64,000 nucleotides of DNA from Ruminococcus sp. GTDB taxonomy: Bacteria; Bacillota; Clostridia; Oscillospirales; Ruminococcaceae. Positions 50,494 to 58,773 of this stretch are shown piece after piece. A model generated the notes under the pieces. The model was not told the DNA's origin, did not search any database, and was given only the letters and a program-made list of their open reading frames with translations. The DNA lies in assembly GCA_015066935.1 (NCBI GenBank), contig SVNK01000001.1, forward strand, positions 88,093-152,092, written 5' to 3'. The translations under genes and the position numbers were made by a program. Within the stretch, counting starts at the first letter, position 1; each line of letters starts with the position of its first letter.

Positions 50494-51415
50494 CCGCACT
50501 TTTCTCCTTCTTATCAGTGGAAACTCGTCCTGCGAGGAGGAACATATCCTCAGCTTCTCTTTCTCAAAAGACGCATATACGCCATATACTGCCCTTTCCG
50601 TCAGACTGTGCGCTCAGACGGATTCTTTCCCATCTCCCACCGAAGTGAAATTCTTCGTCATGGGACACCTCGTCCACCACGGTATTATCGACAGCACTGC
50701 GTCGGAAATCTCAGGCGGAAAAAGAATCCTTACCCTCACGTCAAGAGGTTTTACGTCGCTGCTCTGCCAGAACCAGATTGAACCCGGTCTTGTGACCGGC
50801 GTTTCCATCAACAGCCTCATGGACAGCTACTATACCCTCCCCTACGTCACTCACGAGGATAATTCCGACCAGAGCAGCTACATCTACGTCAAGAATAATT
50901 CCTCCATGTGGGACGGTATCGTCAATCTCTCCTACAAACACTACGGCACTTACCCATATATCCGTGGAACAAACTGCGTCAGAATCACTCCGTTTGAAAC
51001 TCCTGCAAGCTTCGTCCACGATAACGATAATCTTATTTCCATCGGTGAAAAGTTCTCCTCAAAACGTCTCATCAGTCATCTTCATATGGCTGATATGGGC
51101 GGTGAATTCGGTCACTATGAGCTTGAATCACCCGATGCCGCCGACCTCGGAATCGTCCGACATATTTTCTTCGAACTTGATAAACAGTTCCTCAATGACC
51201 CTGCCGACGCCCTCGTCTACTGTGATAAATTCGCCTCAAGAGCATTCAGACAGCGTTTCTGCGTCTATAAAGGCTACTGCGGCGAGGATGTTTCCGATAT
51301 TGTGAGCTTTGACGATGTAGATTCACAGCGTATCGCTGCCGTCGAAATTTCAGGTAACCACGCCATGATTACAACCCGTCTTTCCGTTTATTACGACAAA
51401 TTCCTCATATTATAA
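50483..51415 (+). CDS. Baseplate hub-like protein (last gene of the block)
   Basis: A 310-residue beta-rich protein (RTFLLLISGNSSCEEEHILS; VRLCAQTDSFPSPTEVKFFV; GHLVHHGIIDSTASEIS; KRILTLTSRGFTSLLCQNQ), similar to the gpD/gp44-type hub proteins at the tip of phage tails. Starts at TTG 50483, eight bases after GGGAGG; a GTG at 50474 overlaps the SD. The last 11 bases overlap the azlD gene on the other strand, so there is no room for a terminator or further phage genes. Confidence 0.5.
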   Translation: MTDNRTFLLLISGNSSCEEEHILSFSFSKDAYTPYTALSVRLCAQTDSFPSPTEVKFFVMGHLVHHGIIDSTASEISGGKRILTLTSRGFTSLLCQNQIEPGLVTGVSINSLMDSYYTLPYVTHEDNSDQSSYIYVKNNSSMWDGIVNLSYKHYGTYPYIRGTNCVRITPFETPASFVHDNDNLISIGEKFSSKRLISHLHMADMGGEFGHYELESPDAADLGIVRHIFFELDKQFLNDPADALVYCDKFASRAFRQRFCVYKGYCGEDVSDIVSFDDVDSQRIAAVEISGNHAMITTRLSVYYDKFLIL

Positions 51416-51704
51416 AACCGACGAGGAGGGCGGTGCCTGAAGCGGCAAGAGCCACGACTATCAGTGGCAGGTTCATATATGCAAGTGCCACAGCCACAGC
51501 AGTTCCGACTGCCGCTGTTGCCATACTTCCCGTACTGTAGAAAATTGCGGGGATTGTCATTGCACTCAGCACAGCATAGGGAATGTAGTAGAGAAAACTG
51601 CGGAAGAATCTTGATTTGATTTTTTTACGGAAGAACGCAAACGGAATCATTCTCACAAGATATGTAGATATTGCCATTACGGCGATGTAAACTGCAACGC
51701 TCAT
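51405..51704 (-). CDS. azlD: AzlD-type branched-chain amino acid exporter subunit
   Basis: A 99-residue membrane protein with three or four hydrophobic segments; starts MSVAVYIAVMAISTYLVRMIPFA, typical of AzlD. Together with AzlC it exports branched-chain amino acids. Its start overlaps azlC's stop. Its 3' end overlaps the last phage-type gene on the plus strand by 11 bases. Confidence 0.85.
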   Translation of the reverse strand: MSVAVYIAVMAISTYLVRMIPFAFFRKKIKSRFFRSFLYYIPYAVLSAMTIPAIFYSTGSMATAAVGTAVAVALAYMNLPLIVVALAASGTALLVGFII

Positions 51705-52402
51705 TCTTCCGCCTCCTCATCCTTTACGGGGAACAGCAGGGCTGCCAGCACTGACGCTGCCACCGCACTTATTATAACTGCAAATCCGCCCGATACTTCC
51801 GTGAATACGTATCTGAACAGACAGCTGATTCCTGCCGCTGCCGCAACTGCAGCAAGAACGCTGCGTTCCTTTCTTGCAGGCGGTATGATTATCGCTATGA
51901 ACATTCCGTACAGGACTATTCCCATTGCACTGCTCAGTGACGACGGAAGCAGCTCGCCTGCCGCTGCACCGAGTGCTGTTCCTGTCACCCAGCCCAGAAA
52001 TGCCACAAGTATCATTCCGTACATATATGATGGCCTGAGACGCTCTTTCTGTGCCGAACATACTGCAAATATCTCGTCCGTAATGCCGTATGCCGCTGCA
52101 AACCGGTGCGGAGCCGTAAAGCTTCCGTCGAGCTTCTGTGAAAGCGACAGTGCCATAAGCGAATATCTTATATTGATTGTAAGCTGTACCAGAATCATTT
52201 CGATGATTCCGCCGCATGCTGCAATTATGTCTACTCCTGCCGCCTGTCCTGCCGAAGTGAGGTTCGTCGCAGAAATCAGCGTCGCCGCAAGAACCGACAG
52301 TCCCGATTGGACCGCCTTTATTCCGAATCCGAATGATACCGATAAATATCCCAGTGCTATGGGGATTCCGTGGTACATTCCACGTGAAAAACTCAGCTTC
52401 AT
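51701..52402 (-). CDS. azlC: AzlC-type branched-chain amino acid exporter subunit
   Basis: The 233-residue larger subunit, five to six hydrophobic segments, with GIPIALGYLSVSFGFGIKAVQ near the start and LINATN-like LISATNLTSAGQAAG near 45, the AzlC pattern. Export partner of AzlD. It has its own promoter and an AAAGGTGG SD. Confidence 0.88.
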   Translation of the reverse strand: MKLSFSRGMYHGIPIALGYLSVSFGFGIKAVQSGLSVLAATLISATNLTSAGQAAGVDIIAACGGIIEMILVQLTINIRYSLMALSLSQKLDGSFTAPHRFAAAYGITDEIFAVCSAQKERLRPSYMYGMILVAFLGWVTGTALGAAAGELLPSSLSSAMGIVLYGMFIAIIIPPARKERSVLAAVAAAAGISCLFRYVFTEVSGGFAVIISAVAASVLAALLFPVKDEEAEE

Positions 52403-52442
52403 TTACTGTTATCCACCTTTGAAAATTAATATGACAGCTAAA

Positions 52443-52471
52443 ATTATAGCACATGCCGCATCTTGCGTCAA
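52443..52471 (-). promoter_or_regulatory. Promoter of azlCD
   Basis: Minus strand TTGACG, 17 bases, TATAAT; start near 52436, about 34 bases before the azlC ATG. Confidence 0.78.
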
Positions 52472-52507
52472 GTACGCCGCTGTCTGCATATTCCGCATTC
52501 AATCAGA

Positions 52508-52550
52508 AACGAGGATGCCTCCTTTACGGAAGTATCCTCGTTGTTTTTTT
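52508..52550. terminator. Hairpin after the aldolase gene
   Basis: AACGAGGAT...ATCCTCGTT (nine pairs plus a partly paired inner stem, loop TTTAC) followed by seven T on the plus strand. On the minus strand it lies just past the aldolase stop with a weaker T run (TTTCTGATT). It probably ends the aldolase operon and may work in both directions. Confidence 0.65.
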
Positions 52551-53523
52551 ATTCGTGCGAAAGAATTTCTTTGTAGAATTCCGAGTAATCTGTTCTGCCT
52601 TCATTTGCGAACTCTATGGCACTTCTGGGATGTTGGTTGAGGAGTCCCGTCATAAGGTACTGGAGGTCATAGCCCCACACTGCGCCCTCCTCACGGAGCT
52701 TTCCCATGTGCTTTTCGATGAACTGTATTACAGGGTAGACATTGTATTTCGGGTTCTTGAGGAAGCCGAGAAGAAGCTCCATAGCACAGTTTCCCGCACC
52801 TCTGCCCATTGATGAATATGTAGCGTCGAGCCAGTCAACACCGTCGCCGACAGCCTCGATAGTGTTTGCAAATGCGAGACACTGGTTGTCGTGGGCGTGG
52901 ATTCCGAGCTTCTTGCCGTACTTATCGGCATATTCTCCGTAGAGGTCAGCCATACGTGCAATCTGTTCGGGATAGAGCGAGCCGAAGCTGTCTACGATAT
53001 AGAAAACGTCAACAGACGAGCGTCCGAAGATGTCAAGAGCCGCTTCGATGTCAGACTCACGTGCGGTTGAGATTGCCATGATGTTGCAGCTTACTTCATA
53101 GCCTTTTTTCTTTGCGTCCTCGATGATGTCAACGGCTGTAGGAATCTGGTGGAGGTATGTTGCAACACGGATAAGGTCAACGGGACTTTCGGAACGGTCG
53201 TGAATATCCTGCTTGTAGTTACAGCGTCCAACGTCTGCCATGACCGCAATTTTGAGGTCGGTATTGTTCTCACCTACAATGGAGTATATATATTCGTCGT
53301 CGCAGAATTTGCACGGACCGAATTTTGATTCGTCGAAAATCTCACGGTCTCCCTTATATCCGAACTCCATATAATCTACGCCTGAACGAAGATTTGCCGT
53401 ATAGAGTGCCTTTATGAAATCGTCGCTGAAGCGGAAATTATTTACAAGACCTCCGTCACGGAGAGTTGCGTCAACGACCTTTATTTCCGGTCTGTAATCG
53501 AGTAATTTTGATACTTCTTTCAT
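52549..53523 (-). CDS. HMGL-type (DRE-TIM) aldolase
   Basis: A 324-residue TIM-barrel protein of the DRE-TIM metallolyase family. The DRE motif reads VVDATLRDGGLVNNF (near 18-32), with metal ligands in GIHAHDNQCLAFANTIEA (near 210) and GAGNCAMELLLGFL (near 243). This branch includes 4-hydroxy-2-oxovalerate aldolases, but many members are attached to surface polysaccharide or unknown pathways; no partner dehydrogenase is nearby. It follows the zinc-finger membrane protein gene by 29 bases. Confidence 0.85.
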   Translation of the reverse strand: MKEVSKLLDYRPEIKVVDATLRDGGLVNNFRFSDDFIKALYTANLRSGVDYMEFGYKGDREIFDESKFGPCKFCDDEYIYSIVGENNTDLKIAVMADVGRCNYKQDIHDRSESPVDLIRVATYLHQIPTAVDIIEDAKKKGYEVSCNIMAISTARESDIEAALDIFGRSSVDVFYIVDSFGSLYPEQIARMADLYGEYADKYGKKLGIHAHDNQCLAFANTIEAVGDGVDWLDATYSSMGRGAGNCAMELLLGFLKNPKYNVYPVIQFIEKHMGKLREEGAVWGYDLQYLMTGLLNQHPRSAIEFANEGRTDYSEFYKEILSHE

Positions 53524-53552
53524 TTTTATCAGCCTTTCGATTTATATTACGG

Positions 53553-54458
53553 TCATGCCAGAAGTCTGAATGCTCCGTACAGCATTGCAAGTGAAATTGC
53601 TGACATGATTATGGTAATTATCAGGATATTTATTGGTCTTATGCCGCCGTTCTGCATAAATGAACGGCTTCTTGATTCGTCGTCGTGGCAGACGGTCTTA
53701 ATACGTTTGATTGAACGCATTACATAATGATAATATATACGGTTTCCGAAAAGACAGAGCACTATGCTTGCTACCCATGACGCCATCGCCATATATTCGC
53801 TGAGCTCCAGAAGAGTCTCCTTGTTGTTGAGGACAATATTCAATGCAGCCTCATACGTTTCCGAGTTTCCGAGCTGCTCTGCCATAATAAGCATCATATC
53901 GGGAGTTGAGAGTATTACCATCAGGATTGCAGAGAGTATCGCCCAGCCCCACATTCTGCGGTTTGCAAAATATAGCGGCGGCAGAAGCAGACACGAAAGA
54001 TTGAACGATATTTTCGTTCCGAAGTCCTTCATTCTCTTGAAAATCGGTATATAGTAAAGCGTGTTCGGACCTACGAACTGTGATACTTCCTTCACGGTAG
54101 CTCCGCCGATATCCTCATTCGGGTCAAATCCGATAAAAGCGAGTGCGGTACCGAGGTCGCCTTCACGGGGTATTCCACCGTTCATGCCGCCTTCCTGACC
54201 TGTATATCCGCTGTGCACTTCTGCACGGGGACTATTCTCGTCTTCGCTGACATTATCGTACTTTGCACTATCCGCTTCTTCAAAGGAACTCGGCTTCCAT
54301 TTTCCGCCCGTTTCATGAAGAACCGTATTCGCACAGACGTTATCCTTTTTGTAACATTCTCTGTGGTGGGGTGAACCGCACTGAGGACACACAACAATAT
54401 CGTCGTCTGCTGAAAACAATTCTCCGCACGCCACGCATCTTTCGCCATTGTAATTCAT
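53553..54458 (-). CDS. Membrane protein with N-terminal RING-like zinc finger
   Basis: A 301-residue protein. Residues 8-45 carry CVACGELFSADDDIVVCPQCGSPHHRECY, with Cys/His spacing of a prokaryotic RING-type finger (pattern cut at 20 residues: two CxxC pairs, HxxC). A polar linker follows (to about 115). The C-terminal half has four membrane segments (YFANRRMWGWAILSAILMVIL; ILIITIIMSAISLAMLYGAF) like DUF2628 proteins. First ATG abuts the SD; 54458 has nine bases. Role unknown. Confidence 0.7.
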   Translation of the reverse strand: MNYNGERCVACGELFSADDDIVVCPQCGSPHHRECYKKDNVCANTVLHETGGKWKPSSFEEADSAKYDNVSEDENSPRAEVHSGYTGQEGGMNGGIPREGDLGTALAFIGFDPNEDIGGATVKEVSQFVGPNTLYYIPIFKRMKDFGTKISFNLSCLLLPPLYFANRRMWGWAILSAILMVILSTPDMMLIMAEQLGNSETYEAALNIVLNNKETLLELSEYMAMASWVASIVLCLFGNRIYYHYVMRSIKRIKTVCHDDESRSRSFMQNGGIRPINILIITIIMSAISLAMLYGAFRLLA

Positions 54459-54500
54459 TTCCGTCATCCTCCTTTGTATCAGGCTACGGGGTTCAGTATT

Positions 54501-54530
54501 ATTATATCACTTTACACTGTATAAAATCAA
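54501..54530 (-). promoter_or_regulatory. Promoter of the zinc-finger/aldolase genes
   Basis: Minus strand TTGATT, 18 bases, TATAAT; start near 54494, about 36 bases before the gene. Confidence 0.6.
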
Positions 54531-54565
54531 GTGTTTTCACAATTTTTTCACTTTAAACCAATAAA

Positions 54566-54583
54566 GAGGACGTTCCCGTCCTC
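54566..54583 (-). terminator. Possible terminator after the lipoprotein genes
   Basis: GAGGACG and CGTCCTC form a seven-pair stem; TTTATTGGTTT follows on the minus strand. The T run is interrupted, so it is a weak candidate. Confidence 0.4.
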
Positions 54584-54656
54584 TCAGTTGTATATTATTT
54601 CATGATTGTATTGGTCGTCCGCTTTGATTCTTATTGAAATTACGCAGACCGACGCA

Positions 54657-55301
54657 TCAGCCGTACATATAAGGCTTGCCGTCGATAGTGTAAACGTAGA
54701 AATAGATGTAGTCGCCCATCTTGGAATAAAGCGAACACTCCTTGGCTTCGGGAGTATCATAATATGCATCGACCGTTACAAGCTTCTTTGAAGTTATAAC
54801 CGCATCGGGTGCAGTGTCCTTCAGAATGGCATCGAAATGCGGAGAATCCTCCTCTTTCGAATCGGTAATTACGATGAAGGAAAAATCGTATTCCTTGCCT
54901 GCATAATGACCGATTGAGTCGTGCAGACCCTTGATATAGACGTCGATTCCGCCCGACTCCTTCACCGCAACAATATCGTTTACCGCAGGCTCATAGCTTA
55001 CCGATTTATAAAGCTCCGCATCGGCATTGCATACGGCTGATAAATAATTTGAAAGAAGTCTGCCTTCATCTTCGGAAAGGAAGTTCCTGTCGTACTCTAT
55101 TTCAATCGGAACATCTTTCTTGAGCTTTGTCATGTTGACGCCGTAGATTTTGCTCAGTTCATCCTTATCGGCATTACCGCCGCCGTCTCCGACCATCTGT
55201 GCATGACTGTGGGAATGGTCGTCCTTTCCGCACGAGCATACCGATACTGACATTACTGCCGCAGCTGCAAGAACTGCCGCACGTCTGAAAAAGTTTTTCA
55301 T
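54657..55301 (-). CDS. Lipoprotein, function unknown (1)
   Basis: A 214-residue protein with a signal peptide and lipobox-like VCSC (Cys 24), then a His-rich segment DHSHSH near residue 30 that might bind metal. The C-terminal part is beta-rich (VIITSKKLVTVDAYYD; YIYFYVYTIDGKPYMYG). The ending IDGKPYMYG resembles KDGRFYTFG of the gene before it, so the two may be distant paralogues. No family recognised. It follows that gene by 11 bases. Confidence 0.6.
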   Translation of the reverse strand: MKNFFRRAAVLAAAAVMSVSVCSCGKDDHSHSHAQMVGDGGGNADKDELSKIYGVNMTKLKKDVPIEIEYDRNFLSEDEGRLLSNYLSAVCNADAELYKSVSYEPAVNDIVAVKESGGIDVYIKGLHDSIGHYAGKEYDFSFIVITDSKEEDSPHFDAILKDTAPDAVITSKKLVTVDAYYDTPEAKECSLYSKMGDYIYFYVYTIDGKPYMYG

Positions 55302-55312
55302 AAGCCTACTCC

Positions 55313-56089
55313 TTATCCGAATGTATAGAATCTGCCGTCTTTTTCGGCAAATACGATGTCGTATCCCGTAATGAGTGAAACTTCCTCTCCATTGGAATTT
55401 TCAGCAATTACATAAAAAGTAACGTAGTGCAGTTTATCGCAGTTCTTCTTGACCTCGGAATAATAATCCTTATTGAATGTCTTGTCGAGACTCGCAAAGA
55501 ATTTCTCAACGGCGTCGTCCGCAAGATTCTCGGTTTTTTCAAGCTTGATTCTTGTCACCTTGAAATCTCCCGAAACATTGCTTGCAAGGTTTGAACACTG
55601 TGTTGCAAACGACTTCTTCATTCCGTAGCCGTAATCCTTCTGGAGAAACGCTTCCATTTCGTCGATATATCCCGGAAATACGCATCTGGAGTACTGTGTG
55701 TAATCTCCTTCGGCATATGATGTGAAATACTTCTCAAGCGTGAGAATCATATCACGGGGATGGTCGTTTTTCTCGTAGTAGAGCTTGACACCGTCGGCAC
55801 TCTCGTAATACGAGCCGAGTTCAGCGTCCTTTTCATCCTTTTCGGGAACAACAAGTTCGCCGTGCTCCTTGAATTCAAAAGGCTCGTCCGAAACCTGCAT
55901 ATCCTTGATTTTCTCCATGATTTTCTCGGTATAACCGTCGTTGGTGAAAACGTCATCGGAGCCCGTTGAAGCAGCGGTTGAGGCTGTTGTTTCGGGAACA
56001 GATTTGCTGTCGGAACTCTTTGATTTTCCGCACGAAACGACTGCTGCCGCAGTGCAGAGGGTCAGTATAAAACACAGAACTTTTTTCAT
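55313..56089 (-). CDS. Lipoprotein, function unknown (2)
   Basis: A 258-residue protein with a clear signal peptide and lipobox VVSC (Cys near 20), a Ser/Thr/Ala linker (about 22-45), and a mixed alpha/beta domain containing YFTSYAEGDYTQYSRCVFPG near 125, a pattern reminiscent of NTF2-like folds, which I offer only as a possibility. The upstream in-frame start at 56122 precedes the SD (GGAGG at 56095), so ATG 56089 is used. It follows typA by 29 bases. Confidence 0.65.
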   Translation of the reverse strand: MKKVLCFILTLCTAAAVVSCGKSKSSDSKSVPETTASTAASTGSDDVFTNDGYTEKIMEKIKDMQVSDEPFEFKEHGELVVPEKDEKDAELGSYYESADGVKLYYEKNDHPRDMILTLEKYFTSYAEGDYTQYSRCVFPGYIDEMEAFLQKDYGYGMKKSFATQCSNLASNVSGDFKVTRIKLEKTENLADDAVEKFFASLDKTFNKDYYSEVKKNCDKLHYVTFYVIAENSNGEEVSLITGYDIVFAEKDGRFYTFG

Positions 56090-56118
56090 AATTCCTCCGT
56101 TCTGACAATGTTCAGATG

Positions 56119-57948
56119 TCACTGATTCTTGGAGTTTCCTCTGATTTTTGCACGCTGGGTATTGCTGAGGACTCTCTTTCTGATTCTGAGCGATTCGGGA
56201 GTTACCTCAAGAAGCTCGTCGTCGGCAAGGAACTCAAGACAGTCCTCAAGACTGAGAGTCTTTGGCGGAACAAGACGCAGAGCGTCGTCGCTTCCGCTTG
56301 CACGTGTATTTGTAAGGTGCTTTCTCTTGCAGACATTTACAACGAGGTCGTCCGTTTTGGGAGAAGCTCCCACGACCATGCCCTCGTAAACGGGAACGCC
56401 TGCGGGAATAAAGAGCTGACCTCTTTCCTGAGCATTGTAGAGTCCGTATGTTACAGCCTCGCCCGTCTCAAACGAAACGAGTGAACCTGTGTTGCGGCGT
56501 TCAATGTCGCCCTTGTAAGGCTCATAGCCCTCGAAAACGTGGCTCATGATGCCCTCGCCCTTGGTATCGGTGAGGAATTCGCTCTTATAGCCGAAAAGTC
56601 CTCTTGCAGGAACGAGAAACTCGATTCTCATGCGGCTTCCCTGGGGATGCATGGAGACAAGCTCTGCCTTGCGGCTTCCCATTTTCTCCATTACAGAGCC
56701 GACGTTTCCCTCGGGAACGTCGATTACAAGACGCTCGATAGGTTCAAGTCTTCTGCCGTCCTCGCCCTCCTTGTAGAGAACACGGGGAGTTGAAACGGAA
56801 AGCTCATATCCCTCACGACGCATATTTTCAATAAGGATCGAAAGGTGCATTTCACCTCTGCCCGCAACACGGAAGGCGTCGGTGCTTTCTGTTTCCTCAA
56901 CACGGAGCGAAACGTCACGGAGAAGCTCACGGAAAAGTCTGTCACGGAGATGACGTGAGGTTACGTATTTGCCTTCCTTGCCTGCAAACGGACTGTCGTT
57001 TACAGCAAATGTCATCTCGACGGTAGGCTCGCTGATTTTAACGAAAGGCAGCGGCTCGGGGTGCTCCGTATCGCAGATAGTATCGCCGATAGTGATGCTG
57101 TCTATACCTGAAATCCACACAATATCGCCAACCTGAGCGTCCTGAACGGGAACACGGTTGAGTCCCTGAATCTGGAGAAGCGATACGATTTTTGAATTGT
57201 AATTCTTCTTGGAGCCTGTGTAATCGCAGACCGTAACCTGCTGATTTACCTTTATGCCGCCTCTTACGATACGTCCGATACCGATTCTGCCGACGTATTC
57301 GTTGTAGTCGATGGAGGAGATGAGCATCTGGAGAGGCTCGGTCTCATCGCCCTTGGGAGGCTCTATGTAATTGATGATAGTGTCGAAAAGAGGCTTGAGG
57401 TCTGTACCTGCCTCGTACTGGCTGAGAGAAGCCGTTCCGCTTCTTCCCGAACAGAAAAGCAGCGGACTTTCAAGCTGCTCCTCACTTGCGTCGAGGTCAA
57501 GGAGAAGTTCGAGAACCTCGTCACCGATTTCGTCAAGACGAGCATCGGGACGGTCTATCTTATTAACGACGATAATGATTTTGTGTCCCATTTCGAGTGC
57601 CTTTGAGAGTACGAATCTTGTCTGCGGCATGGGACCCTCGGCAGCGTCAACAAGAAGCAGAACGCCGTCTACCATTTCAAGGACACGTTCAACCTCTCCG
57701 CCGAAATCAGCGTGTCCGGGAGTGTCGATGATATTGATTTTCGTGTCGCCGTACATAACGGACGTATTCTTCGCAAGAATGGTGATACCACGCTCACGCT
57801 CGATGTCGTTGGAGTCCATTACACGCTCGGCAACTGCCTGATTCTCACGGAAAACTCCGCCCTGTTTGAGCATTTCGTCAACGAGGGTAGTTTTACCGTG
57901 GTCAACGTGGGCGATAATGGCGATATTTCTTAAATCTTCTCTTATCAT
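56119..57948 (-). CDS. typA: Ribosome-associated GTPase TypA/BipA
   Basis: A translational GTPase that binds the ribosome, needed in other bacteria for 50S assembly at low temperature and under stress. The 609-residue protein has the GTPase motifs AHVDHGKTTLVDEML (near 14-28), DTPGHADFGGEVE (near 76) and VNKIDRPDA (near 130), then the EF-G-like domains and the TypA C-terminus (GLYNAQERGQLFIPAGVPVYEGM near 500). Length is normal. Confidence 0.97.
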   Translation of the reverse strand: MIREDLRNIAIIAHVDHGKTTLVDEMLKQGGVFRENQAVAERVMDSNDIERERGITILAKNTSVMYGDTKINIIDTPGHADFGGEVERVLEMVDGVLLLVDAAEGPMPQTRFVLSKALEMGHKIIIVVNKIDRPDARLDEIGDEVLELLLDLDASEEQLESPLLFCSGRSGTASLSQYEAGTDLKPLFDTIINYIEPPKGDETEPLQMLISSIDYNEYVGRIGIGRIVRGGIKVNQQVTVCDYTGSKKNYNSKIVSLLQIQGLNRVPVQDAQVGDIVWISGIDSITIGDTICDTEHPEPLPFVKISEPTVEMTFAVNDSPFAGKEGKYVTSRHLRDRLFRELLRDVSLRVEETESTDAFRVAGRGEMHLSILIENMRREGYELSVSTPRVLYKEGEDGRRLEPIERLVIDVPEGNVGSVMEKMGSRKAELVSMHPQGSRMRIEFLVPARGLFGYKSEFLTDTKGEGIMSHVFEGYEPYKGDIERRNTGSLVSFETGEAVTYGLYNAQERGQLFIPAGVPVYEGMVVGASPKTDDLVVNVCKRKHLTNTRASGSDDALRLVPPKTLSLEDCLEFLADDELLEVTPESLRIRKRVLSNTQRAKIRGNSKNQ

Positions 57949-58140
57949 TGTGATTCCTCCCGAAACGCCGTTTCCGCCTTATAAAATGTACGTATTAACG
58001 GCATTATAGAATGTTTTTGTGTATACATCGTGAAAATTACGTCGGAGCGTGGTGAAATATCGGAAAAAGACCGCATAATAGACGTTTTTCTGAACATTCA
58101 CAGAAATTTTTAATGCAATTTCTCTTTTTCTCCGAACATA
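57949..58140. other. typA upstream region
   Basis: Holds a TATAAT on the minus strand (58004-58009) without a good -35 and no gene I can support. typA transcription may start here or come from the tRNA side through the two terminators. Confidence 0.3.
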
Positions 58141-58167
58141 AAAAAGCCCTTGCACGGTCGGCAAGGC
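58141..58167 (-). terminator. Second terminator after the tRNAs
   Basis: Minus strand CCTTGC, seven-base loop, GCAAGG, then GCTTTTTT. Confidence 0.75.
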
Positions 58168-58178
58168 TGTTTAAATTA

Positions 58179-58203
58179 AAAAATCCGCTGTCATTGAAGC
58201 GGA
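58179..58203 (-). terminator. First terminator after tRNA-Tyr
   Basis: Minus strand CCGCT, loop, AGCGG, then ATTTTTT. It follows the tRNA-Tyr 3' end by 24 bases. Confidence 0.75.
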
Positions 58204-58226
58204 GTAACTTGGGATATTAAGGAAAT

Positions 58227-58312
58227 TGGTGGGAGAGGGTGGATTCGGACCACCGAAGCTGAAAAGCAACAGATTTACAGTCTGCCCCCTTTGGCCACTC
58301 GGGAACTCTCCC
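58227..58312 (-). tRNA. tRNA-Tyr (GTA)
   Basis: An 86-base class II tRNA with a long variable arm. Acceptor GGGAGAG/CTCTCCC, discriminator A, encoded CCA. The anticodon arm reads CAGACTGTAAATCTG, anticodon GTA. It shares a promoter with tRNA-Thr. Confidence 0.96.
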
Positions 58313-58344
58313 ATGCAATTTTCGTTTCTGTCAGTGACAGAAAA

Positions 58345-58420
58345 TGGAGCTGGTGGACGGACTCGAACCCCCGACCTGCTGATTACAAATCAGCTGCTCT
58401 ACCAACTGAGCTACACCAGC
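58345..58420 (-). tRNA. tRNA-Thr (TGT)
   Basis: A 76-base tRNA with acceptor GCTGGTG/CACCAGC, discriminator T, encoded CCA. Anticodon arm CTGATTTGTAATCAG, anticodon TGT. Confidence 0.97.
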
Positions 58421-58435
58421 GCCTTTGACTATAAT

Positions 58436-58464
58436 ATTATATCACATCTTTTCGGACTTGTCAA
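58436..58464 (-). promoter_or_regulatory. Promoter of tRNA-Thr and tRNA-Tyr
   Basis: Minus strand TTGACA, 17 bases, TATAAT: perfect consensus. Start near 58429, nine bases before tRNA-Thr. Confidence 0.85.
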
Positions 58465-58533
58465 GTGTTTTTTTGAATTTTCCGAAAAATTTTTTTGCTG
58501 TCCCGAACAGGTTAATCAGCACATGAAATATGC

Positions 58534-58610
58534 TGGTCGAGGCGACAGGACTCGAACCTGCGGCATCTTGGTCCCAAACCAAGCACTCTACCAAACTGAG
58601 CTACGCCTCG
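58534..58610 (-). tRNA. tRNA-Pro (TGG)
   Basis: A 77-base tRNA with acceptor CGAGGCG/CGCCTCG, discriminator A, encoded CCA. Anticodon arm CTTGGTTTGGGACCAAG, anticodon TGG. Confidence 0.97.
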
Positions 58611-58634
58611 GACTCAATGCCTGACAGCTTAATT

Positions 58635-58663
58635 ATTATAGCAGAATCCGTGAAACATGTCAA
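58635..58663 (-). promoter_or_regulatory. Promoter of tRNA-Pro
   Basis: Minus strand TTGACA, 17 bases, TATAAT: perfect consensus. Start near 58628. Confidence 0.85.
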
Positions 58664-58725
58664 GTCTTATCGAAATATTTGTACATCCAGACAAATAGAC
58701 CGCCCATCTCGGAGTTTTTTTGTTG

Positions 58726-58760
58726 ATAAAAAACAAATGAGGAGACCCGAAGTCTCCTCA
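58726..58760 (-). terminator. Terminator after the acidic-tail gene
   Basis: Minus strand TGAGGAGAC, TTCGG loop, GTCTCCTCA, then TTTGTTTTTT. A textbook intrinsic terminator. Confidence 0.9.
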
Positions 58761-58773
58761 CACAGGACATAAA

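Noticed and set aside
51717..52502. Open frame of 261 codons overlapping azlC in another frame
   Set aside because: The azlC frame has the family motifs and the SD; the other frame does not.
58004..58009. TATAAT as a typA promoter
   Set aside because: No acceptable -35 at 16-18 bases and no extended -10; left as an unassigned motif.
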